DNA from: Microbacterium sp. Leaf151
Lineage (GTDB): Bacteria; Actinomycetota; Actinomycetes; Actinomycetales; Microbacteriaceae
NCBI RefSeq assembly: GCF_001424225.1
Contig: NZ_LMOR01000001.1
Coordinates: 377,427-441,426 of the forward strand
Direction: 5' to 3'
DNA length: 64,000 nucleotides
The notes beneath the pieces were generated by a model that did not search any database, was not told the origin of the DNA, and worked only from the letters and a program-made list of their open reading frames with translations. A program made the translations under genes and the position numbers. This document shows, one piece after another, positions 36,980 through 46,107 of the stretch; positions within the stretch are counted from its first letter, which is position 1, and each line of letters begins with the position of its first letter.

Positions 36980-38310
36980 TGTCGCTCGACACCCTCGAGG
37001 CGCCGGTCCGAACGACCGAGCCGACGCTCTTCCGCTTCGCCACCGCGGGCTCCGTCGACGACGGAAAGTCCACGCTCGTGGGTCGGCTGCTGCATGACGC
37101 GAAGGCGATCCTCGCCGACCAGCTCGAGCAGGTCGCGCGCACCTCGGCCGACCGCGGCTTCGCGCACGGCGCGTTCGATTTCGCGCTGCTGACCGACGGC
37201 CTGCGCGCCGAGCGCGAGCAGGGCATCACGATCGATGTCGCCTACCGCTACTTCGCCACCGGCACGCGGTCGTTCATCCTCGCCGACTGCCCCGGGCACG
37301 TGCAGTACACGCGCAACATGGTCACCGGCTCAACGACGGCCGACGCCGTCGTCGTACTCGTCGACGCCCGCGCCGGCGTGGTCGAGCAGACGCGCCGCCA
37401 CCTCGCCGTGGTCGCGCTGCTGCGCGTGCCGCACGTGATCATCGCGGTGAACAAGATCGACCTCGTCGACTTCTCGGCCGAGGTGTTCGCCCGCGTCGCC
37501 GCCGACGCGCGATCGGTGGCGACCGAGCTCGAGATCGACGACCTGCACGTGCTGCCCGTGTCGGCCCTCGAGGGCGACAACATCGTCGACCGCTCGACCC
37601 GCACGCCCTGGTACGACGGCCCCGCGCTTCTCGAACTGCTCGAGACGCTCCCCTCGGCCGACGAGGCCATCCGCGACGCCGAGCCGCTGCGCCTGCCCGT
37701 GCAGTCGGTCATCCGTCCGCAGGGCGGGCTGTCGCCGGAGCTCGCCGCCGACCCCGAGACCGCCACGGCCCTGCGCGACTACCGCGCGGTCGCCGGGCGC
37801 ATCTCCCGCGGCGCCGTGCGCGTGGGCGACGAGGTCGAGGTGTCGAGCTCGGGCGTTCGCACGGTGGTACGCGGCATCCGGGTCGCGGGTGTTCCGGCCG
37901 ACAGCGCCGTGGCCCCGCAGTCCGTGTCGCTCGAACTCGCCGACGACGTGGATGCCGCCCGCGGCGCCGTCATCGCCTCGGCGGGCACGCTGCCCCCGGC
38001 CCGCCGCGAGGCCGACGTCGAGCTCTTCCAGCTCGACGCGCGGCCCCTGACGCCCGGCGCGCGCGTCCTCGTGAAGCACGGCACCGCCACGGTGCAGGCG
38101 ATCGTGGCATCCATCGATTCCCGGTACGACCTCGACGCCCTCACCCACGTCGACGCCGACCGACTGCAGACGAACGACATCGGCCGCGCGCGCCTGCGCC
38201 TGGCCGCCGACCTGCCGCTGGAGCCGTACCGCGACAGCCGCCACGAGGGCTCGTTCCTCGTCATCCATCCGTCCGACGGCGCGACTCTCGCCGCCGGAAT
38301 CGTGCGCTGA
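36979..38310 (+). CDS. cysN: Sulfate adenylyltransferase subunit 1 (GTPase)
   Basis: 443 residues, an EF-Tu-like translation GTPase fold. G1 is GSVDDGKSTL, the switch region has EREQGITIDVAYRYF, G3 is DCPGH, G4 NKIDLVD and G5 SALEGDNI. Beta-barrel domains 2 and 3 follow. There is no fused APS kinase domain, unlike CysNC of some actinobacteria, so APS is the likely product used by CysH. It is the GTPase partner of CysD. Confidence 0.97.
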   Translation: MSLDTLEAPVRTTEPTLFRFATAGSVDDGKSTLVGRLLHDAKAILADQLEQVARTSADRGFAHGAFDFALLTDGLRAEREQGITIDVAYRYFATGTRSFILADCPGHVQYTRNMVTGSTTADAVVVLVDARAGVVEQTRRHLAVVALLRVPHVIIAVNKIDLVDFSAEVFARVAADARSVATELEIDDLHVLPVSALEGDNIVDRSTRTPWYDGPALLELLETLPSADEAIRDAEPLRLPVQSVIRPQGGLSPELAADPETATALRDYRAVAGRISRGAVRVGDEVEVSSSGVRTVVRGIRVAGVPADSAVAPQSVSLELADDVDAARGAVIASAGTLPPARREADVELFQLDARPLTPGARVLVKHGTATVQAIVASIDSRYDLDALTHVDADRLQTNDIGRARLRLAADLPLEPYRDSRHEGSFLVIHPSDGATLAAGIVR

Positions 38311-38423
38311 CCGGCGCCGATCCCATCCGCGCGCCCGCACGGCGCGCCCGACCCGACCCGCCATCCAGCGGGCCCCACCGCGCCGACCGGCGCACGCCCT
38401 ACTGCCTACGAAGGAGGCGAACC

Positions 38424-39494
38424 GTGAAGACACTGCGCACCGCGACCGCGATCACAACCCTGGGACTGATTGCGGCCATGATGGCCGGCTGCGCCACGGG
38501 ACCCGCCGCCTCGGCCGAGGGTTCCGACCAGGGTCCGGCCGCCGAACTCCGCCTCGGCTACTTCGCCAACGTCACCCACGCGCCGGCACTGGTCGGTCTG
38601 CAGGAGGGCCTGTTGCAGGACGCCCTCGGCGACACGACGCTGTCGACCGAGGTGTTCAACGCCGGTCCCGCCGCCATCGAGGCGCTCTCGGCCGGCGCGA
38701 TCGACGCGACCTACATCGGACCGAACCCCTCGATCAACACGTTCATCCAGTCACGCGGCGAGTCGGCGCGCATCATCGCCGGCGCCGCCACCGGTGGTGC
38801 CGCCCTCGTGGTGCGCGACGGCATCGACAGCGCGGAAGACCTGAGGGGCAAGACCCTCGCCACCCCGCAGCTCGGCAACACGCAGGACGTGGCGCTGCGC
38901 GGCTGGCTGAAGGAGCAGGGCTTCGAGACCGACACCTCGGGCGGCGGCGACGTCACCATCACCCCGACCGAGAACGCGCAGACGTTCCAGCTGTTCAAGG
39001 ACGGACAGCTCGACGGCGCGTGGCTGCCGGAGCCGTGGGTGTCACGCCTGGTGATCGACGCGGGCGCGAAGGTGCTCGTCGACGAGGCCGACGAGTGGCC
39101 CGACGGGCAGTTCCCCACCACCGTGCTGCTGGTGCGCAAGGACTTCCTCGACCAGCACCCCGAGACGGTGTCGAAGCTGCTGGCCGGGCACGAGGCATCC
39201 GTGAAATGGATCGCCGACAACGCCGATGAGGCCGCCTCCGTCATCAACGCGCAGATCGCCGCCGACACGGGCAAGCCGCTCGCCGACGCCGTCATCGCGC
39301 GGGCGCTGGAGCACGTGACGTACTCGGTCGACCCGCACGCCGACACCTTCCAGACGCTGGTCGAGAACGGTGTCGCGGCGGGTACGCAGAAGGAGGGCTC
39401 GATCGAGGGCCTGTTCGACCTGCGGCTGCTCAATGCGCAGCTCGCGACCAGCGGCGCGGCGAAGGTCTCGGCCGCCGGCCTCGGCGAGGAGTGA
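38424..39494 (+). CDS. ABC transporter substrate-binding lipoprotein (sulfonate/nitrate/taurine family)
   Basis: 356 residues. A lipoprotein signal (LGLIAAMMAGC) places the lipidated Cys at residue 23. The mature part is a NMT1/SsuA-like fold: LRLGYFANVTHAPALVGLQEG, AIDATYIGPNPSINTFIQ, LRGKTLATPQLGNTQDVALR, QLDGAWLPEPWVSRLV. AAGGAGG precedes the GTG at 38424. It is the receptor of the ABC system formed with the next two genes. Relatives bind alkanesulfonates, taurine or sulfate esters, but no desulfonating monooxygenase is present here, so sulfate or thiosulfate are also possible ligands. Confidence 0.9.
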   Translation: MKTLRTATAITTLGLIAAMMAGCATGPAASAEGSDQGPAAELRLGYFANVTHAPALVGLQEGLLQDALGDTTLSTEVFNAGPAAIEALSAGAIDATYIGPNPSINTFIQSRGESARIIAGAATGGAALVVRDGIDSAEDLRGKTLATPQLGNTQDVALRGWLKEQGFETDTSGGGDVTITPTENAQTFQLFKDGQLDGAWLPEPWVSRLVIDAGAKVLVDEADEWPDGQFPTTVLLVRKDFLDQHPETVSKLLAGHEASVKWIADNADEAASVINAQIAADTGKPLADAVIARALEHVTYSVDPHADTFQTLVENGVAAGTQKEGSIEGLFDLRLLNAQLATSGAAKVSAAGLGEE

Positions 39495-39495
39495 C

Positions 39496-40275
39496 ATGAC
39501 CACGGCCCGCACCGACGCACCGGCACCCGCCCTCACCACCGCTCCGGCGGTGCGCATCGACGGCGTCTCGAAGCGCTTCGGTGCGGGCCCGGTCGTCCTC
39601 GACGACATCACCCTCGACTTCGCCCCGGGCGAGTTCGTGTGCCTCCTCGGCGCATCCGGCTGCGGAAAGTCGACCCTGCTGAACCTCATCGCCGGCCTCG
39701 ACCGCCCCACCGCGGGACGCATCGAGACTCCCCCCGAGGGCTCGGCGGTCATGTTCCAGGAGTCGGCCCTCATGCCCTGGCTGAGCGCGCGCCGCAACGT
39801 CGAGCTGGCCCTACGCCTGCGCGGGGTGCCGCGCGCCCGTCGGCGCGACGAGGCCCTCGCCCTGCTCGACACCGTCAACCTCGCGGATGCCGCCGACAAG
39901 CGCCCGCACGAGCTCTCGGGTGGCATGCGGCAGCGCGTGGCCCTCGCCCGCGCCCTCGCGCAGGACCGGCCCGTGCTGCTGATGGACGAGCCCTTCGCCG
40001 CCCTCGACGCCATCACCCGCGACCTGCTCCACGAGGAGCTCGAGCGGGTGTGGCGCGCGACCGGCCGCACCATCGTGTTCGTCACCCACAACGTGCGCGA
40101 GGCGGCCCGCCTCGGCGAGCGCGTCGTGCTGCTGGGCAGCCGTCCCGGCCGCGTCGTCAACGAGTGGCGCATCGAGCGCACAGAGGGCCGCCGCATCGAA
40201 TCGCCCGAAGTCGCCGCCCTGTCGGTCGAGATCACCGACGAACTGCGCAAGGAGATCCGCCGCAATGCGCGCTGA
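39496..40275 (+). CDS. ABC transporter ATP-binding protein (SsuB-like)
   Basis: 259 residues. Walker A is GASGCGKSTL, the Q-loop MFQESALMPWLSARRNVEL, the signature ELSGGMRQRVALARAL, Walker B VLLMDEPFAALDA and the H-loop FVTHNVREA. These are typical of the nitrate/sulfonate/taurine import ATPases. It starts one base after the receptor stop (ATG 39496) and overlaps the permease by 11 bases. It energises import by the adjacent receptor and permease. Confidence 0.93.
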   Translation: MTTARTDAPAPALTTAPAVRIDGVSKRFGAGPVVLDDITLDFAPGEFVCLLGASGCGKSTLLNLIAGLDRPTAGRIETPPEGSAVMFQESALMPWLSARRNVELALRLRGVPRARRRDEALALLDTVNLADAADKRPHELSGGMRQRVALARALAQDRPVLLMDEPFAALDAITRDLLHEELERVWRATGRTIVFVTHNVREAARLGERVVLLGSRPGRVVNEWRIERTEGRRIESPEVAALSVEITDELRKEIRRNAR

Positions 40276-41155
40276 CACCACGGCCACGGCCGACGACCTC
40301 CGCAGCCTCGAGGCGGGCCTCGACAACCTGCAGACCACGACCGACGCGGGCGCCGGCCGCTGGCGCACGTTCTGGTCGAGCGTGCTGCCGCCGATCATCT
40401 TCGTCGTCCTTCTGGTCGCCGCGTGGCAGCTCTACATCGTCATCGCCGACCCGCGCCCCGACAAGGCCCCCAGCCCCGCCGACGTTCTCGGCGCACTGAG
40501 CTATGCCTGGGACACCGGCCGGCTGCAGGAGGCCGTGCTGACGAGCCTCGAACGCGGCGTCCTGGGATTCCTCATCGCCATCGTCATCGGCACCCCCATC
40601 GGTCTGCTGCTGGCCGAGGTGCGCCCGATCCGTCGCGCCGTCGGCCCGATCATCTCGGGACTGCAGGTGCTGCCGTCGGTGGCGTGGGTGCCCGCCGCGA
40701 TCATCTGGTTCGGATTGACGGATGCCACGGCCTACTTCGTCATCCTGATGGGCGCGATCCCCTCGATCGTCAACGGCCTCATCGCCGGTGTCGATCAGGT
40801 GCCGCCGCAGCTGCGGCGCGTCGGCACCGTGCTGGGCGCCTCGCGCTGGCAGCTCGCGACCTCGGTCATCCTCCCCGCCGCCCTCCCCGGCTATTTCGCC
40901 GGGCTCAAGCAGGGCTGGGCGTTCTCGTGGCGCTCGCTGATGGCAGCCGAGATCATCACCTCGGGCGGCACGATCGGCTTCGGTCTCGGCACGATGCTTC
41001 AGCAGACCCGCGACCTCGCCGACCTCGCCGGCGTCCTCGCCACGATCGTCGTCATCCTCGGGATCGGCATCCTGATCGAACTGGCCTTCTTCGGCCCCAT
41101 CGAGCGGCGCATTTTGCGCGGTCGCGGCCTGCTGCTGTCGGGCGGGGCGCGATGA
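40265..41155 (+). CDS. ABC transporter permease (SsuC-like)
   Basis: 296 residues with about six membrane helices. After a 40-residue cytosolic N-terminus come LPPIIFVVLLVAAWQLYIVI, LERGVLGFLIAIVIGTPIGLLL, LQVLPSVAWVPAAIIWFGL and the EAA loop RRVGTVLGASRWQLATSVILPAALPGYFAGLKQ. Standard BPD-transport-1 family importer permease. It overlaps the ATPase by 11 bases and the methyltransferase by ATGA, embedding the transporter inside the sulfur operon. Confidence 0.93.
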   Translation: MRADTTATADDLRSLEAGLDNLQTTTDAGAGRWRTFWSSVLPPIIFVVLLVAAWQLYIVIADPRPDKAPSPADVLGALSYAWDTGRLQEAVLTSLERGVLGFLIAIVIGTPIGLLLAEVRPIRRAVGPIISGLQVLPSVAWVPAAIIWFGLTDATAYFVILMGAIPSIVNGLIAGVDQVPPQLRRVGTVLGASRWQLATSVILPAALPGYFAGLKQGWAFSWRSLMAAEIITSGGTIGFGLGTMLQQTRDLADLAGVLATIVVILGIGILIELAFFGPIERRILRGRGLLLSGGAR

Positions 41156-42156
41156 GCGGGGTGACGGAGGCGGCGGATGCCGCGGCCTCCGGCGCCGGCG
41201 CGACGATCGGGCCGGTTCCCGCCGACGCGGCGAGCGAGCGAGCGGAAGCCGCGGCACCCGATGCTGCTGCCTCGCCGACATCGACCACCGCTCGCGCGGA
41301 TGCCGTCGAGCTCGGCGCCCCGGATGCCACGGAGCTCGGCGCTCCGCCGACAGCCGGGGCCGCGGCATCCGGAACCGTCTGGCTCGTCGGCGCGGGCCCG
41401 GGAGATGCGGGCCTGCTGACCCTCCGGGGGCTGCGCGCCCTCGAGTCCGCCGACGTCATCGTCGCCGACCGTCTCGGCGCCCGCGGGGTGCTCGACGGCC
41501 TCGCAGCAGAGGGCGTGCACCTGGTCGCCGAGGTGATCGACGTCGGCAAGCTCCCCGGCCATCACGCCGTGCCGCAGGATGCCATCAACGCCCTGCTGGT
41601 GCGCGAGGCGCAGTCCGGTCGCACCGTCGTGCGCCTCAAAGGCGGCGACCCGTACGTGTTCGGCCGCGGTGGCGAGGAACTGTTCGCGTGCCAAGAGGCC
41701 GGCATCGACGTGCGCGTGGTGCCCGGCGTCACGAGCGCCGTGTCGGTGCCCGCCCTCGCCGGCATCCCGCTCACCCACCGCGGGGTGGCGACGAGCTTCA
41801 CCGTGGCGACCGCCCACGACCAGCTCCTGCCCCTCGGCGGCGGACGCGACCACACCGTGGTGCTGCTCATGGGCGTCGGCACCCTCGCGCAGTCGGCCCT
41901 GACCCTCGCCCGCGGCGAGCGCGGCGGCGACTGCCCCGTCGCGATCGTGGAGGATGGATTCGGCGCGCGCCAGCGCGTCACCGTCGGCACCCTCGCCACC
42001 ATCGCGGCCCAAGCCGCGGAGCGCGGGGTGCGCTCCCCCGCCGTCGTGGTCGTCGGCGACGTCGTGCGCCTCAGTCCTTACGCGCCCGCCGCCCTGGCAT
42101 CCCTCGATCTCACCTTCGACCCCCTCGCCGTTCCCCGAAAGGCCCCTTCGCTGTGA
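41152..42156 (+). CDS. cobA: Uroporphyrinogen-III C-methyltransferase with Ala-rich N-terminal extension
   Basis: 334 residues. Residues about 1-75 are low-complexity Ala/Pro/Asp-rich and not part of the enzyme. The methyltransferase core begins [24 protein letters not shown] and has [70 protein letters not shown] and VVVVGDVV. It makes precorrin-2 from uroporphyrinogen III with SAM, the first step to siroheme for the sulfite reductase at the head of the operon. The dehydrogenase/ferrochelatase for the last steps is not in the window. It overlaps its neighbours by four bases on each side. Confidence 0.92.
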   Translation: MSGVTEAADAAASGAGATIGPVPADAASERAEAAAPDAAASPTSTTARADAVELGAPDATELGAPPTAGAAASGTVWLVGAGPGDAGLLTLRGLRALESADVIVADRLGARGVLDGLAAEGVHLVAEVIDVGKLPGHHAVPQDAINALLVREAQSGRTVVRLKGGDPYVFGRGGEELFACQEAGIDVRVVPGVTSAVSVPALAGIPLTHRGVATSFTVATAHDQLLPLGGGRDHTVVLLMGVGTLAQSALTLARGERGGDCPVAIVEDGFGARQRVTVGTLATIAAQAAERGVRSPAVVVVGDVVRLSPYAPAALASLDLTFDPLAVPRKAPSL

Positions 42157-43529
42157 CCTCGTCTTCTCTCACCTCGCTCCGTGTCGCGATCGTCGGTGCC
42201 GGCCCCGCCGGCATCTACGCGGGCAACATCCTCACGCGCGCGGTGACCGACGCCGGCGGCACGGTCGCGATCGACCTCTTCGACTCGCTGCCCGCGCCCT
42301 ACGGCCTCATCCGCTACGGCGTCGCGCCCGACCACCCGCGCATCAAGGGCATCGTCGACTCGCTGCACGAGATGCTCGACGCCGGTTCCACCCGCTTCAT
42401 CGGCAACGTCGAGGTGGGCCGCGACATCGCGGTCGACGAGCTGCACTCCCGCTACGACGCCGTGATCCTCGCCACCGGGGCCCTGCGCGATGCGCCGCTC
42501 GACGTCCCCGGCATCGACCTGCCCGGCTCGTACGGCGCGGCCGACTTCGTCGCCTGGTACGACGGCCACCCCGACGTTCCCCGCGACTGGCCGCTGGACG
42601 AGCGCGAGGTCGCTGTGATCGGCAACGGCAACGTCGCCCTCGACATCGCCCGCGTGCTCGCCAAGCACGCCGTCGACCTGCGCTCGACCGAGATCGCCGA
42701 CAACGTGCTGCACGGCCTCGAGGCCTCCGCCGTCACCGATGTGCATGTGTTCGGTCGCCGCGGACCCGCCGACATCAAGTTCACGCCCATCGAGCTGCGC
42801 GAGCTCGGCGAGGTGCCGAACGTCGACATCGTCGTGCACGACGAGGACTTCGTCGATGCCGACCCCGCCCAGGCGTCCAACAACCAGCTCAAGGTGATGC
42901 TGCGCGTCCTCAACAGCTGGCGCACGCGGGAGCAGACCGGCGCGAGCCGCCGCCTGCACCTGCACTTCTACCACTCCCCGCTCGCCGTGCTCGGCGACGA
43001 GCGCGTCGAGGGCCTGCGTTTCGAGCGCACAGAACCCGTCGGCGACGGCACCGTGCGCAGCACCGGCGAGATCCGCGAGATCGCCGTGCAGCAGGTGTAC
43101 CGCGCGGTCGGCTACTTCTCGAGCCCCGTGCTCGGTGCGCCGTTCGACGCCGTGCGCGGCGTCGTGCCCAACGTCGAGGGTCGGGTCGTGGAGGGCTCCG
43201 AGGTCGTATCGGGACTGTATGCGACGGGGTGGATCAAGCGCGGCCCTGTGGGTCTCATCGGGCACACGAAGTCGGATGCCATGGAGACCATCGCCCACCT
43301 GGTCTCCGACATCGAGGCCGGCGCCCTGACGGCCCCCACGGTCGACGGCGACGTGCTCGAGGCTCTGGCCGAGCGTGGCGTGGAGTTCACCACGTGGGAG
43401 GGCTGGCGCACGCTCGACGCGCACGAGCGCGCGCTCGGCGCCGCGCACGAGCACACCCGCGAGCGGGTCAAGGTCGTGTCGCGCGAGGAGCAGGTCTCCG
43501 TGTCGCGGTCGGGGGCCTTCGTCTCATGA
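42153..43529 (+). CDS. Ferredoxin/adrenodoxin-type NADP+ reductase (FprA-like)
   Basis: 458 residues. FAD motif [17 protein letters not shown], then [20 protein letters not shown], the NADP motif [42 protein letters not shown], and the C-terminal [27 protein letters not shown]. This is the adrenodoxin-reductase class found in actinobacteria (FprA). It passes NADPH electrons to ferredoxin. With the ferredoxin encoded four bases downstream, it would supply the sulfite reductase. GTG 42153 overlaps the methyltransferase stop. Confidence 0.94.
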   Translation: MTSSSLTSLRVAIVGAGPAGIYAGNILTRAVTDAGGTVAIDLFDSLPAPYGLIRYGVAPDHPRIKGIVDSLHEMLDAGSTRFIGNVEVGRDIAVDELHSRYDAVILATGALRDAPLDVPGIDLPGSYGAADFVAWYDGHPDVPRDWPLDEREVAVIGNGNVALDIARVLAKHAVDLRSTEIADNVLHGLEASAVTDVHVFGRRGPADIKFTPIELRELGEVPNVDIVVHDEDFVDADPAQASNNQLKVMLRVLNSWRTREQTGASRRLHLHFYHSPLAVLGDERVEGLRFERTEPVGDGTVRSTGEIREIAVQQVYRAVGYFSSPVLGAPFDAVRGVVPNVEGRVVEGSEVVSGLYATGWIKRGPVGLIGHTKSDAMETIAHLVSDIEAGALTAPTVDGDVLEALAERGVEFTTWEGWRTLDAHERALGAAHEHTRERVKVVSREEQVSVSRSGAFVS

Positions 43530-43849
43530 CCTATGTGATCGCCCTTCCCTGCGTGGACGTGAAGGATCGCGCCTGTATCGATGAGTGCCCCGTCGACTGC
43601 ATCTACGAGGGCGAGCGGTCGCTGTACATCCACCCCGACGAGTGCGTGGACTGCGGTGCGTGCGAGCCGGTCTGCCCCGTCGAGGCGATCTACTACGAGG
43701 ACGACCTGCCCGAGGAGTGGTCGGACTACTACAAGGCGAATGTCGAGTTCTTCGACGACATCGGCTCCCCCGGTGGAGCGGCGAAGGTCGGCGTGATCGC
43801 GAAAGACCACCCCGTCGTGGCGGAGCTGCCGCCGCAGGCGCATGAGTGA
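43526..43849 (+). CDS. fdxA: 7Fe ferredoxin (FdxA type)
   Basis: 107 residues. The cysteine pattern C9, C17, C21, C25 ([17 protein letters not shown]) and C40, C43, C46, C50 ([11 protein letters not shown]) is that of the bacterial 7Fe ferredoxins with one [3Fe-4S] and one [4Fe-4S] cluster. [20 protein letters not shown] is diagnostic. It probably carries electrons from the upstream reductase to the sulfite reductase. The ATG overlaps the previous stop by four bases. Confidence 0.95.
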   Translation: MTYVIALPCVDVKDRACIDECPVDCIYEGERSLYIHPDECVDCGACEPVCPVEAIYYEDDLPEEWSDYYKANVEFFDDIGSPGGAAKVGVIAKDHPVVAELPPQAHE

Positions 43850-44786
43850 ACCGGTGCCGGGTCTCACCGCCGACGTTGTCATCGTCGGCGGAGGTCCGGC
43901 GGGGCTGTCGGCCGCGCTGAACCTCGCCCGCGCCCGCGCCTCGGTCGTCGTGGTCGACACCGGCCGGCCCCGCAACGCGGCGACCCTTCGCTCGCACGGG
44001 TTCCTCACCCGCGACGGCATCTCACCGATCGAACTGCGCAAGCTCGCCCGCGACGAGCTGCGCGCCTACGACGAGGTGCGCATCTTGGATCGGTCCGCCG
44101 TCGCACGGATCGAGGCGGATGCCGACGGCTTCGTCGCGACGCTCACGGGTCGTGCCGCGGCGGCATCCCCGATTCTCGCCGCCCGCACGGTCGTGGTGGC
44201 GACGGGGCTGCGCGAGACGCTGCCCGACGTGCCGAACCTGCGGTCGTTCTACGGCATGTCGATCTTCAGCTGCGCCGCGTGCGACGGGTGGGAGTTGCAG
44301 GACCGGCCGGTGGCCCTGATCGGCGAGACATCCGACCTCGCCGACCGTGCGCGGCTGCTCACCCGCTGGACGTCGCAGCTCACGGTGTGCACCAACGGCG
44401 CCGCGGTCATCGAGCCGGCGGACGAGGCCGAGCTGGTGGCATCCGGAATCCGCGTCGAGAGGCGCGCGATCGCCGACCTCGAGGGCGAGCGCGGACAGGT
44501 CGGCGCCGTGCGCTTCGCCGACGGTTCCTCGCTCGCGGTGGCGGGCGGCTTCGTGCGGCCGACGTGGCACGCCGCGCACGACTTCCTCGATCCGCTCACC
44601 CCCGACTGCGACGCCGACGGGCACCTCGTCACGGACCGCTCCGGCCGTACGTCGGTGCCGGGACTCTACGCGGCGGGGGATGCTGCGGCTCCGGGTCCCC
44701 AGCAGCTCATCGTTGCGGCCGGACAGGGTGCGCGGGTAGCCGCGGTGCTGGTGCAGGACCTGCTGGGCGTGCGGACGGCGCACTGA
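43842..44786 (+). CDS. Thioredoxin-reductase-like FAD/NAD(P) oxidoreductase
   Basis: 314 residues. FAD motif [20 protein letters not shown], a redox-active C144-A-A-C147 in [17 protein letters not shown], a degenerate NADP site ([17 protein letters not shown] in place of GxGxxA/G), and the closing [27 protein letters not shown]. This is the low-molecular-weight thioredoxin reductase fold, but the altered NADP motif and short linker suggest a variant, possibly with another electron donor. Position at the end of the sulfur operon suggests reduction of the thioredoxin used by APS reductase; this is inference. It overlaps fdxA by eight bases. Confidence 0.88.
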   Translation: MSEPVPGLTADVVIVGGGPAGLSAALNLARARASVVVVDTGRPRNAATLRSHGFLTRDGISPIELRKLARDELRAYDEVRILDRSAVARIEADADGFVATLTGRAAAASPILAARTVVVATGLRETLPDVPNLRSFYGMSIFSCAACDGWELQDRPVALIGETSDLADRARLLTRWTSQLTVCTNGAAVIEPADEAELVASGIRVERRAIADLEGERGQVGAVRFADGSSLAVAGGFVRPTWHAAHDFLDPLTPDCDADGHLVTDRSGRTSVPGLYAAGDAAAPGPQQLIVAAGQGARVAAVLVQDLLGVRTAH

Positions 44787-44851
44787 CGTGGGCGGGTGAG
44801 GTCGGCGGCGTGGCGTGGGTCGGAGCGGCGGCATCCGCCGGTCTCGTCCGC

Positions 44852-44929
44852 GAGATCACACCCGTTTCGTGAGACGACACGCGTTTGCGCGCAAACACGG
44901 GTGACCTCGGCGAAGAGGTGTGATCTCGG
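44852..44929. repeat. 19-base-period inverted element 5 (CGAGATCAC type)
   Basis: CGAGATCAC at 44852 and a degenerate copy TGAGACGAC at 44871, then GTGACCTCG at 44902 and GTGATCTCG at 44921; both pairs are 19 bases apart. A 14-base palindrome GTTTGCGCGCAAAC lies in the centre. The outer half-site is identical to that of the array at 13272-13377. It lies between the convergent sulfur operon and dcd. Confidence 0.8.
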
Positions 44930-44963
44930 CGCCGGAGGGCGCCGCGTCAATGGGCGACGTCGG

Positions 44964-45569
44964 TCAGCCGCCGAGCGAGCCCGCGTCGGTGGCGCCGACG
45001 TCAGTGCGGTGGAAGTTCAGCGCCGAACGCGACGCGGTGGGACCGCGCTGGCCCTGATACCGGTTGCCGTACGGACCGGAGCCGTAGGGGTTCTCGGCGG
45101 GCGAGGTGAGGCGGAAGTAGCAGACCTGGCCGATCTTCATGCCCGGCCAGAGCTTGATGGGCAGGGTCGCGACGTTCGAGAGCTCGAGGGTGACGTGTCC
45201 CGAGAAGCCCGGGTCGATGAAGCCGGCCGTCGAGTGCGTCAGCAGCCCGAGACGACCGAGCGACGACTTGCCCTCGAGCCGCGCGGCGACGTCGTCGGGC
45301 AGGCTGACTCGCTCATAGGTCGACCCGAGGGCGAACTCACCCGGGTGAAGGATGAACGGCTCGTCGGGCGCGACCTCAATCAGGCGGGTGAGCTCGGGCT
45401 GGTCTTCGGCCGGATCGATGAAGGGGTACTTGTGGTTGTCGAACAGCCGGAAGTACCGGTCGAGCCGCACGTCGACGCTCGAGGGCTGCACCATGGCCGG
45501 GTCGTAGGGGTCGAGGCCGAGGCGCTTCGCGTCGAGTTCGGCCCGGATGTCGCGATCGGAGAGCAGCAC
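44964..45569 (-). CDS. dcd: dCTP deaminase (actinobacterial, probably bifunctional dCTP deaminase/dUTPase)
   Basis: 201 residues. [43 protein letters not shown], the catalytic region [35 protein letters not shown] and the tail [20 protein letters not shown] define Dcd. Actinobacterial forms of this type convert dCTP directly to dUMP. It provides dUMP for thymidylate synthesis. The GTG start follows a -10-like TAGGCT by exactly six bases, so the transcript is probably leaderless. It is convergent with the sulfur operon. Confidence 0.96.
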   Translation of the reverse strand: MLLSDRDIRAELDAKRLGLDPYDPAMVQPSSVDVRLDRYFRLFDNHKYPFIDPAEDQPELTRLIEVAPDEPFILHPGEFALGSTYERVSLPDDVAARLEGKSSLGRLGLLTHSTAGFIDPGFSGHVTLELSNVATLPIKLWPGMKIGQVCYFRLTSPAENPYGSGPYGNRYQGQRGPTASRSALNFHRTDVGATDAGSLGG

Positions 45570-45695
45570 GGCCCCAGCCTAGGGCGGCGTCGGTGGCCGC
45601 GCCGCCCGCATGTCGGCGGGTGACCCGGCCGTCCACATCGGGCTCGCCGGCGGCGCGCACCGCTACGAGACTGCATCCGCCGGGCACGCCCGCCT

Positions 45696-45773
45696 CGAGA
45701 ACGCATCCGTTTGCCGAGACCGCACGGGTTTGACGGCAATCGCATGCGGCCTCGGTGAACGGATGCGGTCTCG
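45696..45773. repeat. 19-base-period inverted element 6 (CGAGAnCGCA type)
   Basis: CGAGAACGCA at 45696 and CGAGACCGCA at 45715, then TGCGGCCTCG at 45745 and TGCGGTCTCG at 45764, both pairs 19 bases apart. The 29-base arms (45696-45724 and 45745-45773) pair at all but four or five positions around a 20-base loop. It lies upstream of the tRNA-Gly gene and behind the dcd promoter. Confidence 0.85.
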
Positions 45774-45845
45774 GCGAAGGATGTCCGGATGCCACGAGAT
45801 GCGGGCCGGACGCTGTTATGCTGGCCGGGTTGCCGCAGGGCATCC

Positions 45846-45916
45846 GGGGCTGTAGTTCAATGGCAGAACTTCTGCTTCCCAAGCAGATAGCGCGGGTTCG
45901 ATTCCCGTCAGCCCCT
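45846..45916 (+). tRNA. tRNA-Gly (anticodon CCC)
   Basis: 71 bases forming a full cloverleaf. The acceptor stem GGGGCTG pairs with CAGCCCC (45909-45915), with discriminator T. The anticodon stem TCTGC/GCAGA encloses loop TTCCCAA with anticodon CCC at 45878-45880. The T arm is GCGGGTTCGATTCCCGT. CCA is not encoded. A strong terminator follows at once, and the last 18 bases recur at 46047-46064. Confidence 0.97.
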
Positions 45917-45917
45917 C

Positions 45918-45958
45918 AAAGCCCTCACGGGTGGCCATCGGCCGCCCGGGAGGGCTTT
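45918..45958 (+). terminator. tRNA-Gly terminator
   Basis: AAAGCCCTC (45918-45926) pairs with GAGGGCTTT (45950-45958), and the inner CGGGTGGCC pairs with GGCCGCCCG, giving a long GC stem ending in a short T run. Confidence 0.88.
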
Positions 45959-46046
45959 CATGTCGCCGTGAAGCGAACCCTTGGGTGGGCCCACGCCGCC
46001 GGAGGCTCCGCGCGTCGCGAAGCGACGTGTGGAGGGGCGGTGGGGA

Positions 46047-46064
46047 CGATTCCCGTCAGCCCCT
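46047..46064 (+). pseudogene. Duplicated 3' end of tRNA-Gly
   Basis: CGATTCCCGTCAGCCCCT repeats the last 18 bases of the intact tRNA-Gly (45899-45916) without the rest of the gene. It is followed, like the original, by C, a hairpin terminator and a GC-rich stretch containing CGCCGGAGGCTCCGCGC. This is either a truncated tandem tRNA copy or an attachment-site scar. Confidence 0.8.
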
Positions 46065-46066
46065 CC

Positions 46067-46107
46067 AAAGGTCCGACATGCCGGCGCAGCCGGTGTGGCG
46101 GACCTTT
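46067..46107 (+). terminator. Second hairpin terminator after the tRNA 3'-end copy
   Basis: AAAGGTCCG (46067-46075) pairs perfectly with CGGACCTTT (46099-46107). Its stem sequence differs from the first terminator although its position relative to the tRNA 3' end is the same. Confidence 0.8.

Noticed and set aside
37330..38433. Minus-strand frame opposite cysN
   Set aside because: Antisense shadow of cysN with Gly/Arg/Asp-rich composition and no start context.
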